A stretch of DNA of 39,785 bases from Oscillospiraceae bacterium. GTDB lineage: Bacteria; Bacillota; Clostridia; Oscillospirales; CAG-382. The stretch's first letter is position 1, and the number at the start of each line of letters is the position of its first letter. The notes beneath the pieces were generated by a model. It made no database searches and was not told the DNA's origin. It saw only the letters and a program-made list of their open reading frames with translations. Location of the stretch: positions 1 through 39,785 of the forward strand of contig SVTH01000015.1 of the NCBI GenBank assembly GCA_015063885.1, given 5' to 3'. The translations under genes and the position numbers were made by a program. This document shows positions 8,305 through 16,339 of this stretch, piece by piece.

Positions 8305-9174
8305 ATGAAAATGTTCAAAAAGGTTTTTAAATACGACTTCGTATTCGTAAAGCGCTTTTGGTGGATCATCACCGCCTCCGTGCTGGGGCTTGCCTTCCTG
8401 GGGAGCCTGGTGTACCGCTTCGTGGCGGTTTTCGATACGGCAAGAGCCTCCGCCGTGGAAATGTTTCTGTACGTTTCGGGAGAGATCTTCCTGGTGGCCT
8501 GCTTCATCGCCGTTCCCGTTTCCTTCATAGCGCCCCAGATCCTTTGTTACGTAAGGTTCTATAAAAACTTCTTCACCGACGAGGGATATCTCACCTTCAC
8601 CCTGCCGGTGTCCCGCAGGACGTTGTTCCTTTCCAAGGTGGTGAACACCGTGCTTTGGTCGGTGATCCACGCCGTGCTGATGCTGGCGGCGTTGGCCATC
8701 GTTATCACCATCGCCCCCGTTCCCAACAAAGGACATCTTTTGGATCTTCACGTTTGGAAAGAGATCGGGCGGTTCTTCTCCTACCTTTGGAAAAACCTGG
8801 AGGGGTGGCTGATCGTCTATATTTTCGAGGGCATCCTGCTTGCCATTGCCGCCGCTTGGTTTACCTGCTCTTTGATCTCCGCCTGCATTACCATCGGCGC
8901 GGTGGTGGCCAAGAAGCACAAGGTCCTGGCCGCCTTCGGCGTGTATTACGGGATCAATATGGCAAGCTCCATTCTGATGCAGCTGGTGTTGGGCTTAGGG
9001 GTGGTCTTCGTAGTGGTTCCCGTGGCGGATCTGCTCTGGGACGCATCCTTCCATACCTCTTGCCTGGCAATTGCGCTGATGCTGCTGATCCTCTTGCTGA
9101 TGGAGGCCGCCGTGGCCTGTCTGTTCCATTTCCTCGCCCTGGGGAAGCTGGAACGGAAGCTGAATCTCTCGTAA
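8305..9174 (+). CDS. ABC-2 type permease subunit
   Basis: 289 residues with about six hydrophobic segments (near 18-38, 58-80, 112-135, 165-195, 205-235 and 245-275). The cytoplasmic stretch NFFTDEGYLTFTLPVSRR before the third segment is characteristic of ABC-2 permeases that pair with YtrB-like ATPases. It probably forms a homodimer with the preceding ATPase. It begins six bases after that gene behind a GGAGG site. Specificity cannot be read from sequence. Confidence 0.88.
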   Translation: MKMFKKVFKYDFVFVKRFWWIITASVLGLAFLGSLVYRFVAVFDTARASAVEMFLYVSGEIFLVACFIAVPVSFIAPQILCYVRFYKNFFTDEGYLTFTLPVSRRTLFLSKVVNTVLWSVIHAVLMLAALAIVITIAPVPNKGHLLDLHVWKEIGRFFSYLWKNLEGWLIVYIFEGILLAIAAAWFTCSLISACITIGAVVAKKHKVLAAFGVYYGINMASSILMQLVLGLGVVFVVVPVADLLWDASFHTSCLAIALMLLILLLMEAAVACLFHFLALGKLERKLNLS

Positions 9175-9184
9175 GGAGGTGCGG

Positions 9185-10141
9185 ATGATGAAATTGAAAA
9201 CGACGAAACGGATCTTTTGTATGCTTTCCTGCCTGCTTGTGTGCGCGTTGTTATCCTGCACCGCTTTGGCAGGGGAGGCGGAGTGGTCCTTGTCCTACGA
9301 TGAGGAGACCTTGACCTATGCGACATACACCTTCACCCTGTATGAGCCCTTTTTCCCCGTGCAGTTGGTGGGAGACGTGGTGTACCGCAATAACTACGCG
9401 CTGGACGACTACCGCTCCGTGGATGCCAACGCCGAGCACAGTCCCACGTATGCGGCCATCTACGAACAGCTTTACGTCACCGAAGCGGGCGGGGAAGCCC
9501 TGGACCGCTTGATGGAGGGAGAAGCAAGCTCCTATATGCTGATGACCCAATACGGCGCCTGCGCACCCATCTCCCGGGAGCTGGTAACAAAGCTTACCCA
9601 GCCGGAAAAGGGAGCGGAGACCCGTACCTTTGACGTGCGGGATCTGGAGGACAAGGTGTACTACACCCTGCTGGGCGTGGAATCCTACGGCTATTACGGC
9701 TGTGCCTACGGCGCCGTGTATATGTACGCAGGTGAGTTCTACTACATCCACTACATGGATCTGGGCAACCAGTATTTCGACGCCTACGGCAACTTTTCTT
9801 ACCGCAGAGGCACCGTGGAAGCGGTGAAGCTGAACGTGGATTTTATCCCCGCCTTGGTAAACGTGGAGCGGGATGCGACCTACCGTCCTTTGGAGTATAT
9901 CGACGTGGGAGACTCCGGAAGCAGCGGCGCCCATGGAAACTCCGATCTCTCCTCCTCCCGCAGTGCCTTTACCACGGGAATGGTGGTGTTCGGCTTTCTG
10001 ATCCCCACTCCCTTGCTGATCGTGGGATTGACCTTCCCCCGCTCCGAAAAACGGGGCTATCCCAAATATTGGTACATCTTAGCGGGGATCGCCGCCCTTT
10101 GGATGCTGCTTTCCGCCCTGCTGATGGCGATCGTTCTGTAA
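9185..10141 (+). CDS. Secreted/membrane protein with C-terminal anchor, unknown function
   Basis: 318 residues from this ATG; the next codon is also ATG and, with eight bases to AAGGAGG, may be the true start. The N-terminus is a signal peptide with probable signal peptidase I site ALA-GEAEW. An extracellular Tyr-rich domain follows (about 30-250), then a short Ser/Gly linker (SGSSGAHG) and two membrane helices near 265-285 and 297-317. I recognise no family. The many YxY pairs suggest a beta-rich fold. As last gene of the GntR-lipoprotein-ABC operon it may sense or shield the cell surface together with the transporter; this is inferred only from position. Confidence 0.75.
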   Translation: MMKLKTTKRIFCMLSCLLVCALLSCTALAGEAEWSLSYDEETLTYATYTFTLYEPFFPVQLVGDVVYRNNYALDDYRSVDANAEHSPTYAAIYEQLYVTEAGGEALDRLMEGEASSYMLMTQYGACAPISRELVTKLTQPEKGAETRTFDVRDLEDKVYYTLLGVESYGYYGCAYGAVYMYAGEFYYIHYMDLGNQYFDAYGNFSYRRGTVEAVKLNVDFIPALVNVERDATYRPLEYIDVGDSGSSGAHGNSDLSSSRSAFTTGMVVFGFLIPTPLLIVGLTFPRSEKRGYPKYWYILAGIAALWMLLSALLMAIVL

Positions 10142-10153
10142 AATATGACCCCA

Positions 10154-10180
10154 CAGGCCGCAGTTCATTTCTGCGGCCTG
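10154..10180 (+). terminator. Terminator-like hairpin
   Basis: 10-bp perfect stem CAGGCCGCAG/CTGCGGCCTG. The tail GAATTTCC is only weakly T-rich, so termination may be partial. It closes the GntR-ABC operon. Confidence 0.6.
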
Positions 10181-10190
10181 GAATTTCCTC

Positions 10191-10219
10191 TTGCAATTTC
10201 GTGCAGGATAGGGTATAAT
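10191..10219 (+). promoter_or_regulatory. Sigma-A promoter
   Basis: TTGCAA (10191-10196), 17-nt spacer, TATAAT (10214-10219). It drives the small-protein, DUF896 and amidase operon. Confidence 0.85.
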
Positions 10220-10247
10220 GGAAGAAAGCAAACAAGAGGTTTTTGTT

Positions 10248-10412
10248 ATGGAAGAAAAGTTTTATACCGTGGCCTCCATTGAGGGGGAATACGCCTACCT
10301 GCGGGAGGAAAACGGCGGGGAAGTGATGATCGCATTGTTTTTGCTCCCCGACGGGGTGGATATCGGTACCCGTCTGCGCTGTGAAAACTTTGCCTACGAG
10401 ATCGTGGAGTAA
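10248..10412 (+). CDS. Small conserved-looking protein (DUF3006-like?)
   Basis: 54 residues. The ATG follows AGAGGT by seven bases; an upstream in-frame ATG at 10218 lies on the -10 box and is rejected. The sequence (VASIEGEYAYLREENGGEVM, then LFLLPDGVDIGTRL) resembles the short beta-barrel proteins grouped as DUF3006, which share the pattern I-x-G-x-Y-A-x-L then LLP-x-G-V. That assignment is tentative. It starts the operon six bases ahead of a DUF896 gene. Confidence 0.75.
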   Translation: MEEKFYTVASIEGEYAYLREENGGEVMIALFLLPDGVDIGTRLRCENFAYEIVE

Positions 10413-10418
10413 AAGGTT

Positions 10419-10646
10419 ATGAGCAAATATCAAACACAAGAGGAACGCCTGGTTCGTATCAACGAGCTGGCAAAAAAAGAGCGTGAGGGTGGATTGACCC
10501 CCGAGGAGACCGCAGAGCGTGCCGAACTGCGGGAGGAATACCGCCTGGCATTCCGCGCCGCTTTCCGAGGCATTCTGGACAACACCTACATCCAACAGCC
10601 CGACGGCAGCCGTGAGAAGCTGAAGCACAAGGACGACGTGCAATGA
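10419..10646 (+). CDS. DUF896 (UPF0291, YnzC-like) protein
   Basis: 75 residues, the normal size. Key features are the N-terminal helical pair RINELAKKEREGGLTPEE and E..ELR.EYR..FRA, then the tail GILDNTYIQQPDG ending in basic residues. This family is widespread in Firmicutes; YnzC of Bacillus is linked to the LexA regulon, but the molecular role is not known. Its stop overlaps the amidase start in an ATGA, so the two are translationally coupled. Confidence 0.92.
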   Translation: MSKYQTQEERLVRINELAKKEREGGLTPEETAERAELREEYRLAFRAAFRGILDNTYIQQPDGSREKLKHKDDVQ

Positions 10647-11512
10647 AACGGTTTTTGTCCCTGCTTTTGTGTCTTGCCCTGCTTGCGCTGTGGGGCTGTG
10701 TCCCTCCGGAGGAGCAAGAGGAGGAAAGCCGCAAGCATAACTTCTTGCAATCGGAAAGCCGCACCCCCGAGGAGCTTGCCATCCTGGGCGAGAAAACGGT
10801 GATCCTGGATCCCGGCCACGGCTTTGAGGACCCCGGCTGTGAATACCCAAACAACGGGATCATTGAGCGGGAGCTGACCCTGGTGCTGGCGGAAAAGATC
10901 GCCGCAGTTCTGGAAGGGCACGGAGTCTCCGTGATCTTCACCCATATGGGCGAGGGCTTTCCCGGCAGGGAAGCGCTGGACGCCCTGGCCAAGGAAAAGG
11001 GCTACGACCTGGACACCTACCTCACCCACCTCATCACCGCTTTCAGCGGCAGAGACGGGGCGGCGGTGGAGGAGACGGTGACCGCCTTCGGCGCAGGGGT
11101 GAACGGGGACGGGGTGTTCGACACCTTCGAGCGGGCGTATTACGCCAATCTGCAGGGCGGAGACCTGTTCCTTTCCGTCCATATCAACGCCAGCGGAACC
11201 AATGCCTACGCCGCGGGGTCGGATCTGTTCATCTGCTCCGATACCCCTCACGAAGCGTTTTCCGCAGAGCTGATGGAGGCCATGGAAGCCTCCCTGCTCC
11301 ACGCATTTCCCGCACGCCGTGTCGGAACGAGGACCTACCCCTGGGACGGCGCCTTCGTGGTGACCAAGTATGCGGACATGCCTTCTTTGCTTTTGGAGGC
11401 GGGGTTTGCTTCCAACAGCGGAGATGCGGCAGAGCTGACAGATCCTTTGTGGCAGGACACCTTCGCCGTTGCCGTGGCGGAAGGCATTGAAATGTATTTG
11501 TTAGGCTTTTAA
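10643..11512 (+). CDS. N-acetylmuramoyl-L-alanine amidase (Amidase_3) lipoprotein
   Basis: 289 residues. A signal peptide ends in the lipobox ALWGC (Cys19), so the enzyme is tethered outside the membrane. The catalytic domain starts near residue 51 with VILDPGHG. The zinc ligands of the family are visible: His59, Glu75 in IIERE and His180 in LSVHINA, plus the catalytic Glu252 in LLLEAGFASN. It cleaves the amide between muramic acid and L-alanine in peptidoglycan. Between the first Glu and the second His there is an insert of some 40 residues (about 104-150) longer than I expect for the minimal fold. It is co-transcribed with the DUF896 gene. A sporulation or division role cannot be chosen from sequence. 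Confidence 0.92.
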   Translation: MKRFLSLLLCLALLALWGCVPPEEQEEESRKHNFLQSESRTPEELAILGEKTVILDPGHGFEDPGCEYPNNGIIERELTLVLAEKIAAVLEGHGVSVIFTHMGEGFPGREALDALAKEKGYDLDTYLTHLITAFSGRDGAAVEETVTAFGAGVNGDGVFDTFERAYYANLQGGDLFLSVHINASGTNAYAAGSDLFICSDTPHEAFSAELMEAMEASLLHAFPARRVGTRTYPWDGAFVVTKYADMPSLLLEAGFASNSGDAAELTDPLWQDTFAVAVAEGIEMYLLGF

Positions 11513-11518
11513 AAACTG

Positions 11519-11547
11519 TTGACTTTTCAAGGGAAAAGGCGTATAAT
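11519..11547 (+). promoter_or_regulatory. Sigma-A promoter
   Basis: TTGACT (11519-11524), 17-nt spacer, TATAAT (11542-11547). No terminator separates it from the amidase gene, which ends at 11512. Confidence 0.85.
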
Positions 11548-11580
11548 GATAAGAACCGATTTGGGAAAGGGGGCGTAGCC

Positions 11581-12252
11581 GTGAAAAAGTTCATATCCGG
11601 GATCGTTCCGCGGTACGCCGTGGTTCCGCTGTTGGCGTGTGTGATTTTGAACACCATCGTCTATTACGGCAACCGCTTCATCCCCAAATATCAATTTTTT
11701 GACGTTTCCATTCCCGCCATCGACGATAACATCCCCTTGGTGACTTGGATGATCGTGTTCTACGTGTTCTCCTACGTCTTTTGGGTGGTGGGCTTCATCG
11801 TCATCGGCAGGGAGAATAAAGAAGTCTGCTACGAGATGCTTTCCGGGGAAATGATCGCCAAATCCATGTGCCTGGTGTTCTTCTTCGCCATGCCCACGGA
11901 GATGGTGGATTGGCCCTCGGGGCAGTTTGAGATCGAGAACGTGTTCGACTGGACCACTCAGCTGGTCTACGATATGGACGAGCCCAACAATCTGTTCCCC
12001 TCCATCCATTGCCTGGAAAGCTGGGTGGTGACCCGCGGCGCCTTCCGTTGTAAGAAGCCCCATAATTGGTACCGCATCTATTGCGTGATCGTGATGCTGG
12101 GGATCTTTGCTTCCACCGTGCTGGTGAGACAGCACGTGGTGGTGGACATCTTGGGCGGTATTCTGGTGGCAGAGCTGGGTCTGACGTTGGCAAAACGCTT
12201 CCGTACGGGACGCATCTTCTCCTTTTTGGAACGTAAGAAGGGGGCGATGTGA
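11581..12252 (+). CDS. PAP2-superfamily membrane protein
   Basis: 223 residues, GTG start after GGGAAAGGGGG. About six hydrophobic segments. The lumenal phosphatase motifs are PSIHCLESW (His near 142) and LVRQHVVVDILGG near 183-195, corresponding to blocks C2 and C3 of PAP2 enzymes. The first block, normally K-x6-RP, is not evident, which is typical of the PAP2_3-like branch that includes inositol phosphorylceramide synthase relatives. It probably handles a lipid phosphate on the outer membrane face. The stop shares a base with the start of the following flippase-domain gene (TGATG), so the two act as a pair. The substrate is unknown. Confidence 0.85.
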   Translation: MKKFISGIVPRYAVVPLLACVILNTIVYYGNRFIPKYQFFDVSIPAIDDNIPLVTWMIVFYVFSYVFWVVGFIVIGRENKEVCYEMLSGEMIAKSMCLVFFFAMPTEMVDWPSGQFEIENVFDWTTQLVYDMDEPNNLFPSIHCLESWVVTRGAFRCKKPHNWYRIYCVIVMLGIFASTVLVRQHVVVDILGGILVAELGLTLAKRFRTGRIFSFLERKKGAM

Positions 12253-13301
12253 TGAAGGGCGGAAAAAAACGGTTTCTTTGGTTTATCGTCTTCCTGGTGC
12301 TTATCGGCGTCACTCTGTACGCCATGATGTCCGGCGCTACGGATTTCACCGCCGAGCGCTTTTGGGAGCTCCTTTCCGGGGCGAACCCCTGGTATATGGT
12401 GGGTGCGTTGCTTTCCATGGGAGGCTTCGTATTTTTCGAGGCCTGGAGCCTTTGGCGGCTGGCGCAGTTCTTCGGTCATAAGCGTTCCGTTGGCCGCAAC
12501 GTGATCTATTCTGCGGCGGATATCTATTTCTCCGCCATCACTCCCTCCGCTTCGGGAGGACAGCCTGCCAGCGCCATGTTTATGATGCGGGACGGGATCC
12601 CCGGCGCCGTTACGGCCATGTGCCTGCTGTTGAACGTGATGCTGTACACCGTTTCCATTTTGATCATCGGTGTATTGTGCTTTATCCTGTGTCCCGGCGT
12701 ATTCTTCACCTTTGGCGTGCCTTCCCGTTTGCTGATCATCATCGGCTTCGGGATCCAGGCTCTGGTGGTGGTAGGATTGCTGTTGCTGGTGCTGAAGGAG
12801 CAGATCATCCTCCGCCTGGCAAGCTTCTTCATCCGCCTTCTGCACAAGCTGCATTTGATGAAGGACGTGGAAAAGCGCCTTGCCTCCGTGGAACGGATGG
12901 CAACGGAGTACCGTGCCTGCATCCAAGCCTTCCGAGGCGGCGGTTGGACGGTGTTCCGCGTGTTGATCTTGAACCTGATGCAGAGATTCTGCAACATCGG
13001 CGTCACCCTGTTCGTCTACCTGGCAACGGGGGGCAGCCTTTCCCGCTGGCTGGAGGTGTTCGTCACCCAGGGCTACGTGGTGCTGGGCTCCAACGCAGTG
13101 CCAATCCCCGGCGCCGTAGGCGTGGCGGATTACCTGTTCCTGGACGGCTTTGAGGAGATCATCGTGGACACCACCTGCGTGGAGCTGATCAGCCGCAGTA
13201 TTTCCTTCTATATCTGTTTGGTGGTCTGCGGAAGCGTCACCCTGGGCGCCGTGTTCTACGACATGCTGAAAAAGCGGAAGCGCCGCAAAAACGAGCAATA
13301 A
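12252..13301 (+). CDS. YbhN/UPF0104-like lysylphosphatidylglycerol-synthase transmembrane-domain protein
   Basis: 349 residues with about eight membrane helices and a basic C-terminus (KKRKRRKNEQ). The SAITPSASGGQPASAMFMMR stretch near 95 and the NAVPIPGAVGVADYLF stretch near 280 are the signatures of the flippase-like domain of MprF and of free-standing YbhN proteins. No lysyl-transferase domain follows, so it is expected to move or bind a lipid rather than aminoacylate it. I use the ATG overlapping the upstream stop; GTG at 12249 is an alternative. Pairing with a PAP2 enzyme suggests a small lipid-remodelling unit. Confidence 0.88.
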   Translation: MKGGKKRFLWFIVFLVLIGVTLYAMMSGATDFTAERFWELLSGANPWYMVGALLSMGGFVFFEAWSLWRLAQFFGHKRSVGRNVIYSAADIYFSAITPSASGGQPASAMFMMRDGIPGAVTAMCLLLNVMLYTVSILIIGVLCFILCPGVFFTFGVPSRLLIIIGFGIQALVVVGLLLLVLKEQIILRLASFFIRLLHKLHLMKDVEKRLASVERMATEYRACIQAFRGGGWTVFRVLILNLMQRFCNIGVTLFVYLATGGSLSRWLEVFVTQGYVVLGSNAVPIPGAVGVADYLFLDGFEEIIVDTTCVELISRSISFYICLVVCGSVTLGAVFYDMLKKRKRRKNEQ

Positions 13302-13303
13302 AA

Positions 13304-13344
13304 AATCCTTACGGTTTGGGTAAAGCCGTAAGGATTCTTTTTTT
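13304..13344. terminator. Bidirectional terminator
   Basis: 11-bp stem AATCCTTACGG/CCGTAAGGATT flanked by A5 on the left and a T-run on the right. It serves the flippase-domain gene (+) and the patatin gene (-). Confidence 0.9.
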
Positions 13345-14254
13345 AGCTTTCCAAATATGCCTTCAGCGCCTCCAGGGCGTTCAAGGCGTCCCTTCTGCCG
13401 TGGAGGTAGTAGAGGTACAGCTTGTCCGTGTTGCCCTCCATTTTGGAGAGGGGGATCTCCTCGGCGGGAGCAATGACGAAGGCTTCCCCGGCGGCGTGCT
13501 GTCGCTCCAGCTCCTTCCGCAGGGCGTTGTACTTCTCGGGAACCTGCTCCACCGCCTCGCAGAAGGCGGGGAACTTGGGGTAGAAGGCGGCAAAGGAGCG
13601 CCGCTTGCTTTCCGAAACGGGAGGCTTTTCCGCCGTCACAGGACGGGTGAGCACCGCGATCTTCTTGCGGTAGCCCTCCTGCTCCGCCCACGCCAGGGGC
13701 ACGCTGACGGAATATCCGCCGTCCAAAAGGGCTCTGCCGTGCATCCGCACTACCCGGGAGGTGAACGCCAGGCTGGCGGAGGCTTGGATGGCTTTTTCGA
13801 AGGGGGCGTGTCTGCCGTATTCGGCGTAGAAGGGCTCCCCGGTCTTGCAGTCGGTGGACACCGCCACAAACCGTCTCTCGGGATCCTCACGCATCCCCTT
13901 GGGGCAGGGATAGAGCTTTTCCACCGTTTCCAAAAGGAAACGGAAGCCCACCATGCCGCCGTCGGTGGCCACGGACTGCCACCCGGAGTAACGGCTGTCG
14001 TGGCGGTGAAGAATGCAGATGCGGGCAAACCTGCCGATCTGCCGTGCCATCATATTCCAGCCGCAAAGCGCCCCTGCGGAAACTCCCGCAACAGCCTTGG
14101 GGTGGATGCCGTTTTCCATGAGCACGTCACAGACGCCTGCGGAATAGATCCCGCGGAAGGAGCCGCCCTCCAGAAGCAGGGCGCAGTCTGTCAGCTTTCC
14201 CCCTGCCGTGCGGATGGCGGGAAGCAGGGGATAGCAGGCGTTTTGCGGGATCAT
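13343..14254 (-). CDS. Patatin-like phospholipase family protein
   Basis: 303 residues, cytosolic. The lipase elements are in order: the oxyanion loop LEGGSFRGIYSAG (29-40), the nucleophile elbow GVSAG with Ser59, and the catalytic Asp178 in LLDGGYS. These form the Ser-Asp dyad of patatin and RssA-like esterases. The start is the ATG in a 4-base ATGA overlap with the upstream lipoprotein. About 20 residues precede the usual family start, so a shorter form is possible. It is last in a leftward operon with an acyltransferase, which suggests phospholipid acyl turnover. The physiological lipid is unknown. Confidence 0.9.
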   Translation of the reverse strand: MIPQNACYPLLPAIRTAGGKLTDCALLLEGGSFRGIYSAGVCDVLMENGIHPKAVAGVSAGALCGWNMMARQIGRFARICILHRHDSRYSGWQSVATDGGMVGFRFLLETVEKLYPCPKGMREDPERRFVAVSTDCKTGEPFYAEYGRHAPFEKAIQASASLAFTSRVVRMHGRALLDGGYSVSVPLAWAEQEGYRKKIAVLTRPVTAEKPPVSESKRRSFAAFYPKFPAFCEAVEQVPEKYNALRKELERQHAAGEAFVIAPAEEIPLSKMEGNTDKLYLYYLHGRRDALNALEALKAYLES

Positions 14255-15495
14255 TTCTTAAAGCCAAGCTCCTTGTCAACTGCGGGAAGCTCAAAGTCGG
14301 GGTTGTAGGAGAAGGTCCAGGAGGAGCTGTAAGTGAACTCGGTGTCCTTCTTGACGGTAATGGTGGAGCCGGGCTTGAAGGCGGAGAAGTACAGCTTGTT
14401 CTGGGAGGGGTTCATATCCCACAGACGGGTGTGACGGTCGGACTGATAGAACTGATCCTCGGGATTGTGGATCTCAATGGTCATATGGTAAGCGGGGTAC
14501 TGCTCGCCGAATACGGTGACCTTGGAGGCCTTGTTGCGGTCGTCAAAGTTGTTGCCGTAGTTGCTGGTGCCGGTGACGGGAGTCTTGGTCACCTTAGTGG
14601 TGCCGTCGTCGTTGTGGAACACGATGTAGTTGCCGTACTTCTTGGCCACGGGGAACATACAGGTGTAGGCGTTGCCGAAGGCCACGTCGGAGGTGAGGTA
14701 CAGCTTGGACTGCACGGAAACGGATTCGCCGTTGAACAGATACAGCTTCTCTACGTTGATGAGCACGTTTTCCTGCTCGTAAGCGTCCTCGTAGACGTTG
14801 TTGTGGAGCACCACGAACAGACCGTTGACCTTCACGGTCTTGCCGTTGGCCACTTCCACCTTCTCGCCGGTTGCGGCATCGTAGAAGGTCATGTCAATAA
14901 AGTGGTCGTTGGTCTTGGTGGAATCATTTGCGTTCCAATCGGAATAGGTGTAGTCCCCGTGGTTGCCGCCGCGGAAGGTGATGTTGCCGCCCACCTTGCC
15001 GCAGGAAAGTACCCATTCGTAGTCGGTGGAGGACTCGGACATACGCACCTTGGTGCCGTTTGCGTGGGTGTATTCCATGGCGCCCAGCATCCACATGCCC
15101 CATCTCTTCTTCACCAGGCAGGTGCGGTAGGAAGCGCCGTCCGGATAGCGGTAGGTGATGGTGTAGGTGTTGTTGGAGGCGGAGATCTCCATCTCCTCGT
15201 AGGTTTCGAGGGCGAAGGGATTCTCGTAAACGTCCTTGTAGTTATCGGGAATTTCGTAGCTCATATAAGCTCCTTCTCTGGGCGGTTCGGGTTCGGTGGA
15301 TTCTTCGGAAGAGGCCTCGGAGGAGATCTCGGAGGAGGCTTCCTCGGAGCTTGCGTCTTCGCTTGCCTCGGCGCTGGATTCCTGCTGGGGAGCAGAGCTT
15401 ACGGGAGGCTGGGAAGTGGTCTCGGGGGTGCTTTGGCAGGCGGCCAGCAGGCACAGTGCCAACAGCAGCAAAAGACAGGTGCGGAGTGTTTTCAT
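14251..15495 (-). CDS. Lipoprotein with Ser/Glu-rich linker, unknown function
   Basis: 414 residues. Signal peptide with lipobox LLAAC (Cys20). Residues about 21-72 are a low-complexity linker of Ser, Glu and Ala (repeats such as SSEEASSE) that probably spans the cell wall. The remaining ~340 residues are rich in Tyr, Asn, Thr and Gly with many short beta-like strands (YTITYRYPDG, ITFRGGNHGDYTYSDW, VYDA-like turns). They resemble a beta-sandwich or carbohydrate-binding surface protein, but I recognise no named family. Both ends overlap neighbours by four bases, tightly coupling it to PlsC and the patatin. It may bind surface glycan or lipid; that is a guess from composition. Confidence 0.82.
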   Translation of the reverse strand: MKTLRTCLLLLLALCLLAACQSTPETTSQPPVSSAPQQESSAEASEDASSEEASSEISSEASSEESTEPEPPREGAYMSYEIPDNYKDVYENPFALETYEEMEISASNNTYTITYRYPDGASYRTCLVKKRWGMWMLGAMEYTHANGTKVRMSESSTDYEWVLSCGKVGGNITFRGGNHGDYTYSDWNANDSTKTNDHFIDMTFYDAATGEKVEVANGKTVKVNGLFVVLHNNVYEDAYEQENVLINVEKLYLFNGESVSVQSKLYLTSDVAFGNAYTCMFPVAKKYGNYIVFHNDDGTTKVTKTPVTGTSNYGNNFDDRNKASKVTVFGEQYPAYHMTIEIHNPEDQFYQSDRHTRLWDMNPSQNKLYFSAFKPGSTITVKKDTEFTYSSSWTFSYNPDFELPAVDKELGFKK

Positions 15496-16322
15496 GCTTG
15501 GTTGTCCTTTCCATATGTGTTTTTTAATTGATTTTCCATAACTAAGTATAGCCGTGCGCTGAGGTCGTCGGTGCGGGAAGCCATCACTTCCTCCGGAGGG
15601 ATCACGTCACAGACCGTCAGTCTGACGGTAGTTCTCCTGAAGGGGAAGTTCTTTGCCACCTTCTCGGTGTTTTCAGCCGTCATGGCCACGATGGGGACGT
15701 TTGCCTTCTGAGCGATCATCAAGACCCCTGCGTGGAAGGGAAGCAAAACGCCTTCCCCCTTGTTGCGGGTGCCCTCGGGGTAGATCCCCACGGAGACGGT
15801 GTCCGTCTTGATCAGCTCCGCTGCAGAATTGATGGCACGGATGGCGCCTCTGGGATTACTGCGGTCGATGGGCAGGAAGCAGCAGTACCGCATGATACCG
15901 CCCACCAAGGGGATCCGCAGATTCTCCGGCTTGGTGACGAAGGCCACGGGGTGCTTCTTGAAGGCTACCAATGCGGTGATGGGGTCAAACATGGAGCGGT
16001 GGTTGGAGACCAGCAGGAATCTTCCCTTTGGCATCTTCTCCAGCCCCTCCACGCAGAGCTTCACACCGCCAAGCCGGCAGACCAACTCCATGGTCTCGGC
16101 GATCAAAAACCGCACGAATGGATGATCCTTGGTGTGGGGCTTCTCCTTGCTTACGAACAGGGAGAAGATGAACAGCCCAAGAATATACAGGAACAGCCAT
16201 CCCACAAAGCCGCCCAGGGACAGCCCCGCACCGATGGCGATGCGGCAGGGGAGACTGACTTCAAACAAAAAGCATAACGGCACGCCGGTGGCAATGCCCA
16301 AAAGAATAAAAAAGATCAGCAT
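15492..16322 (-). CDS. 1-acyl-sn-glycerol-3-phosphate acyltransferase (PlsC family)
   Basis: 276 residues. An N-terminal pair of membrane helices (about 1-20 and 30-57) is followed by the acyltransferase domain. Block I is NHRSMFDP with His108 and Asp113 (HX4D), and block III is PEGTRNKGEG (Glu183). It adds an acyl chain to lysophosphatidic acid to make phosphatidic acid. The ATG follows GAAAGGAGAG; a longer in-frame extension to 16418 runs into the preceding gene and is rejected. Stop and next start overlap as ATGA. I do not assign the symbol because genomes often carry several paralogues. Confidence 0.92.
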   Translation of the reverse strand: MLIFFILLGIATGVPLCFLFEVSLPCRIAIGAGLSLGGFVGWLFLYILGLFIFSLFVSKEKPHTKDHPFVRFLIAETMELVCRLGGVKLCVEGLEKMPKGRFLLVSNHRSMFDPITALVAFKKHPVAFVTKPENLRIPLVGGIMRYCCFLPIDRSNPRGAIRAINSAAELIKTDTVSVGIYPEGTRNKGEGVLLPFHAGVLMIAQKANVPIVAMTAENTEKVAKNFPFRRTTVRLTVCDVIPPEEVMASRTDDLSARLYLVMENQLKNTYGKDNQA

Positions 16323-16339
16323 ATAGCTCTCCTTTCGCC

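Noticed and set aside
12078..13691. Long leftward frame across the flippase-domain gene and the terminator
   Set aside because: It crosses a bidirectional terminator and opposes a clear membrane-protein gene; its protein is low-complexity shadow.
15296..15430. Repetitive Ser/Glu codons as a possible CRISPR or DNA repeat
   Set aside because: It is the low-complexity wall-spanning linker of a lipoprotein; unit lengths are irregular and no spacers are present.
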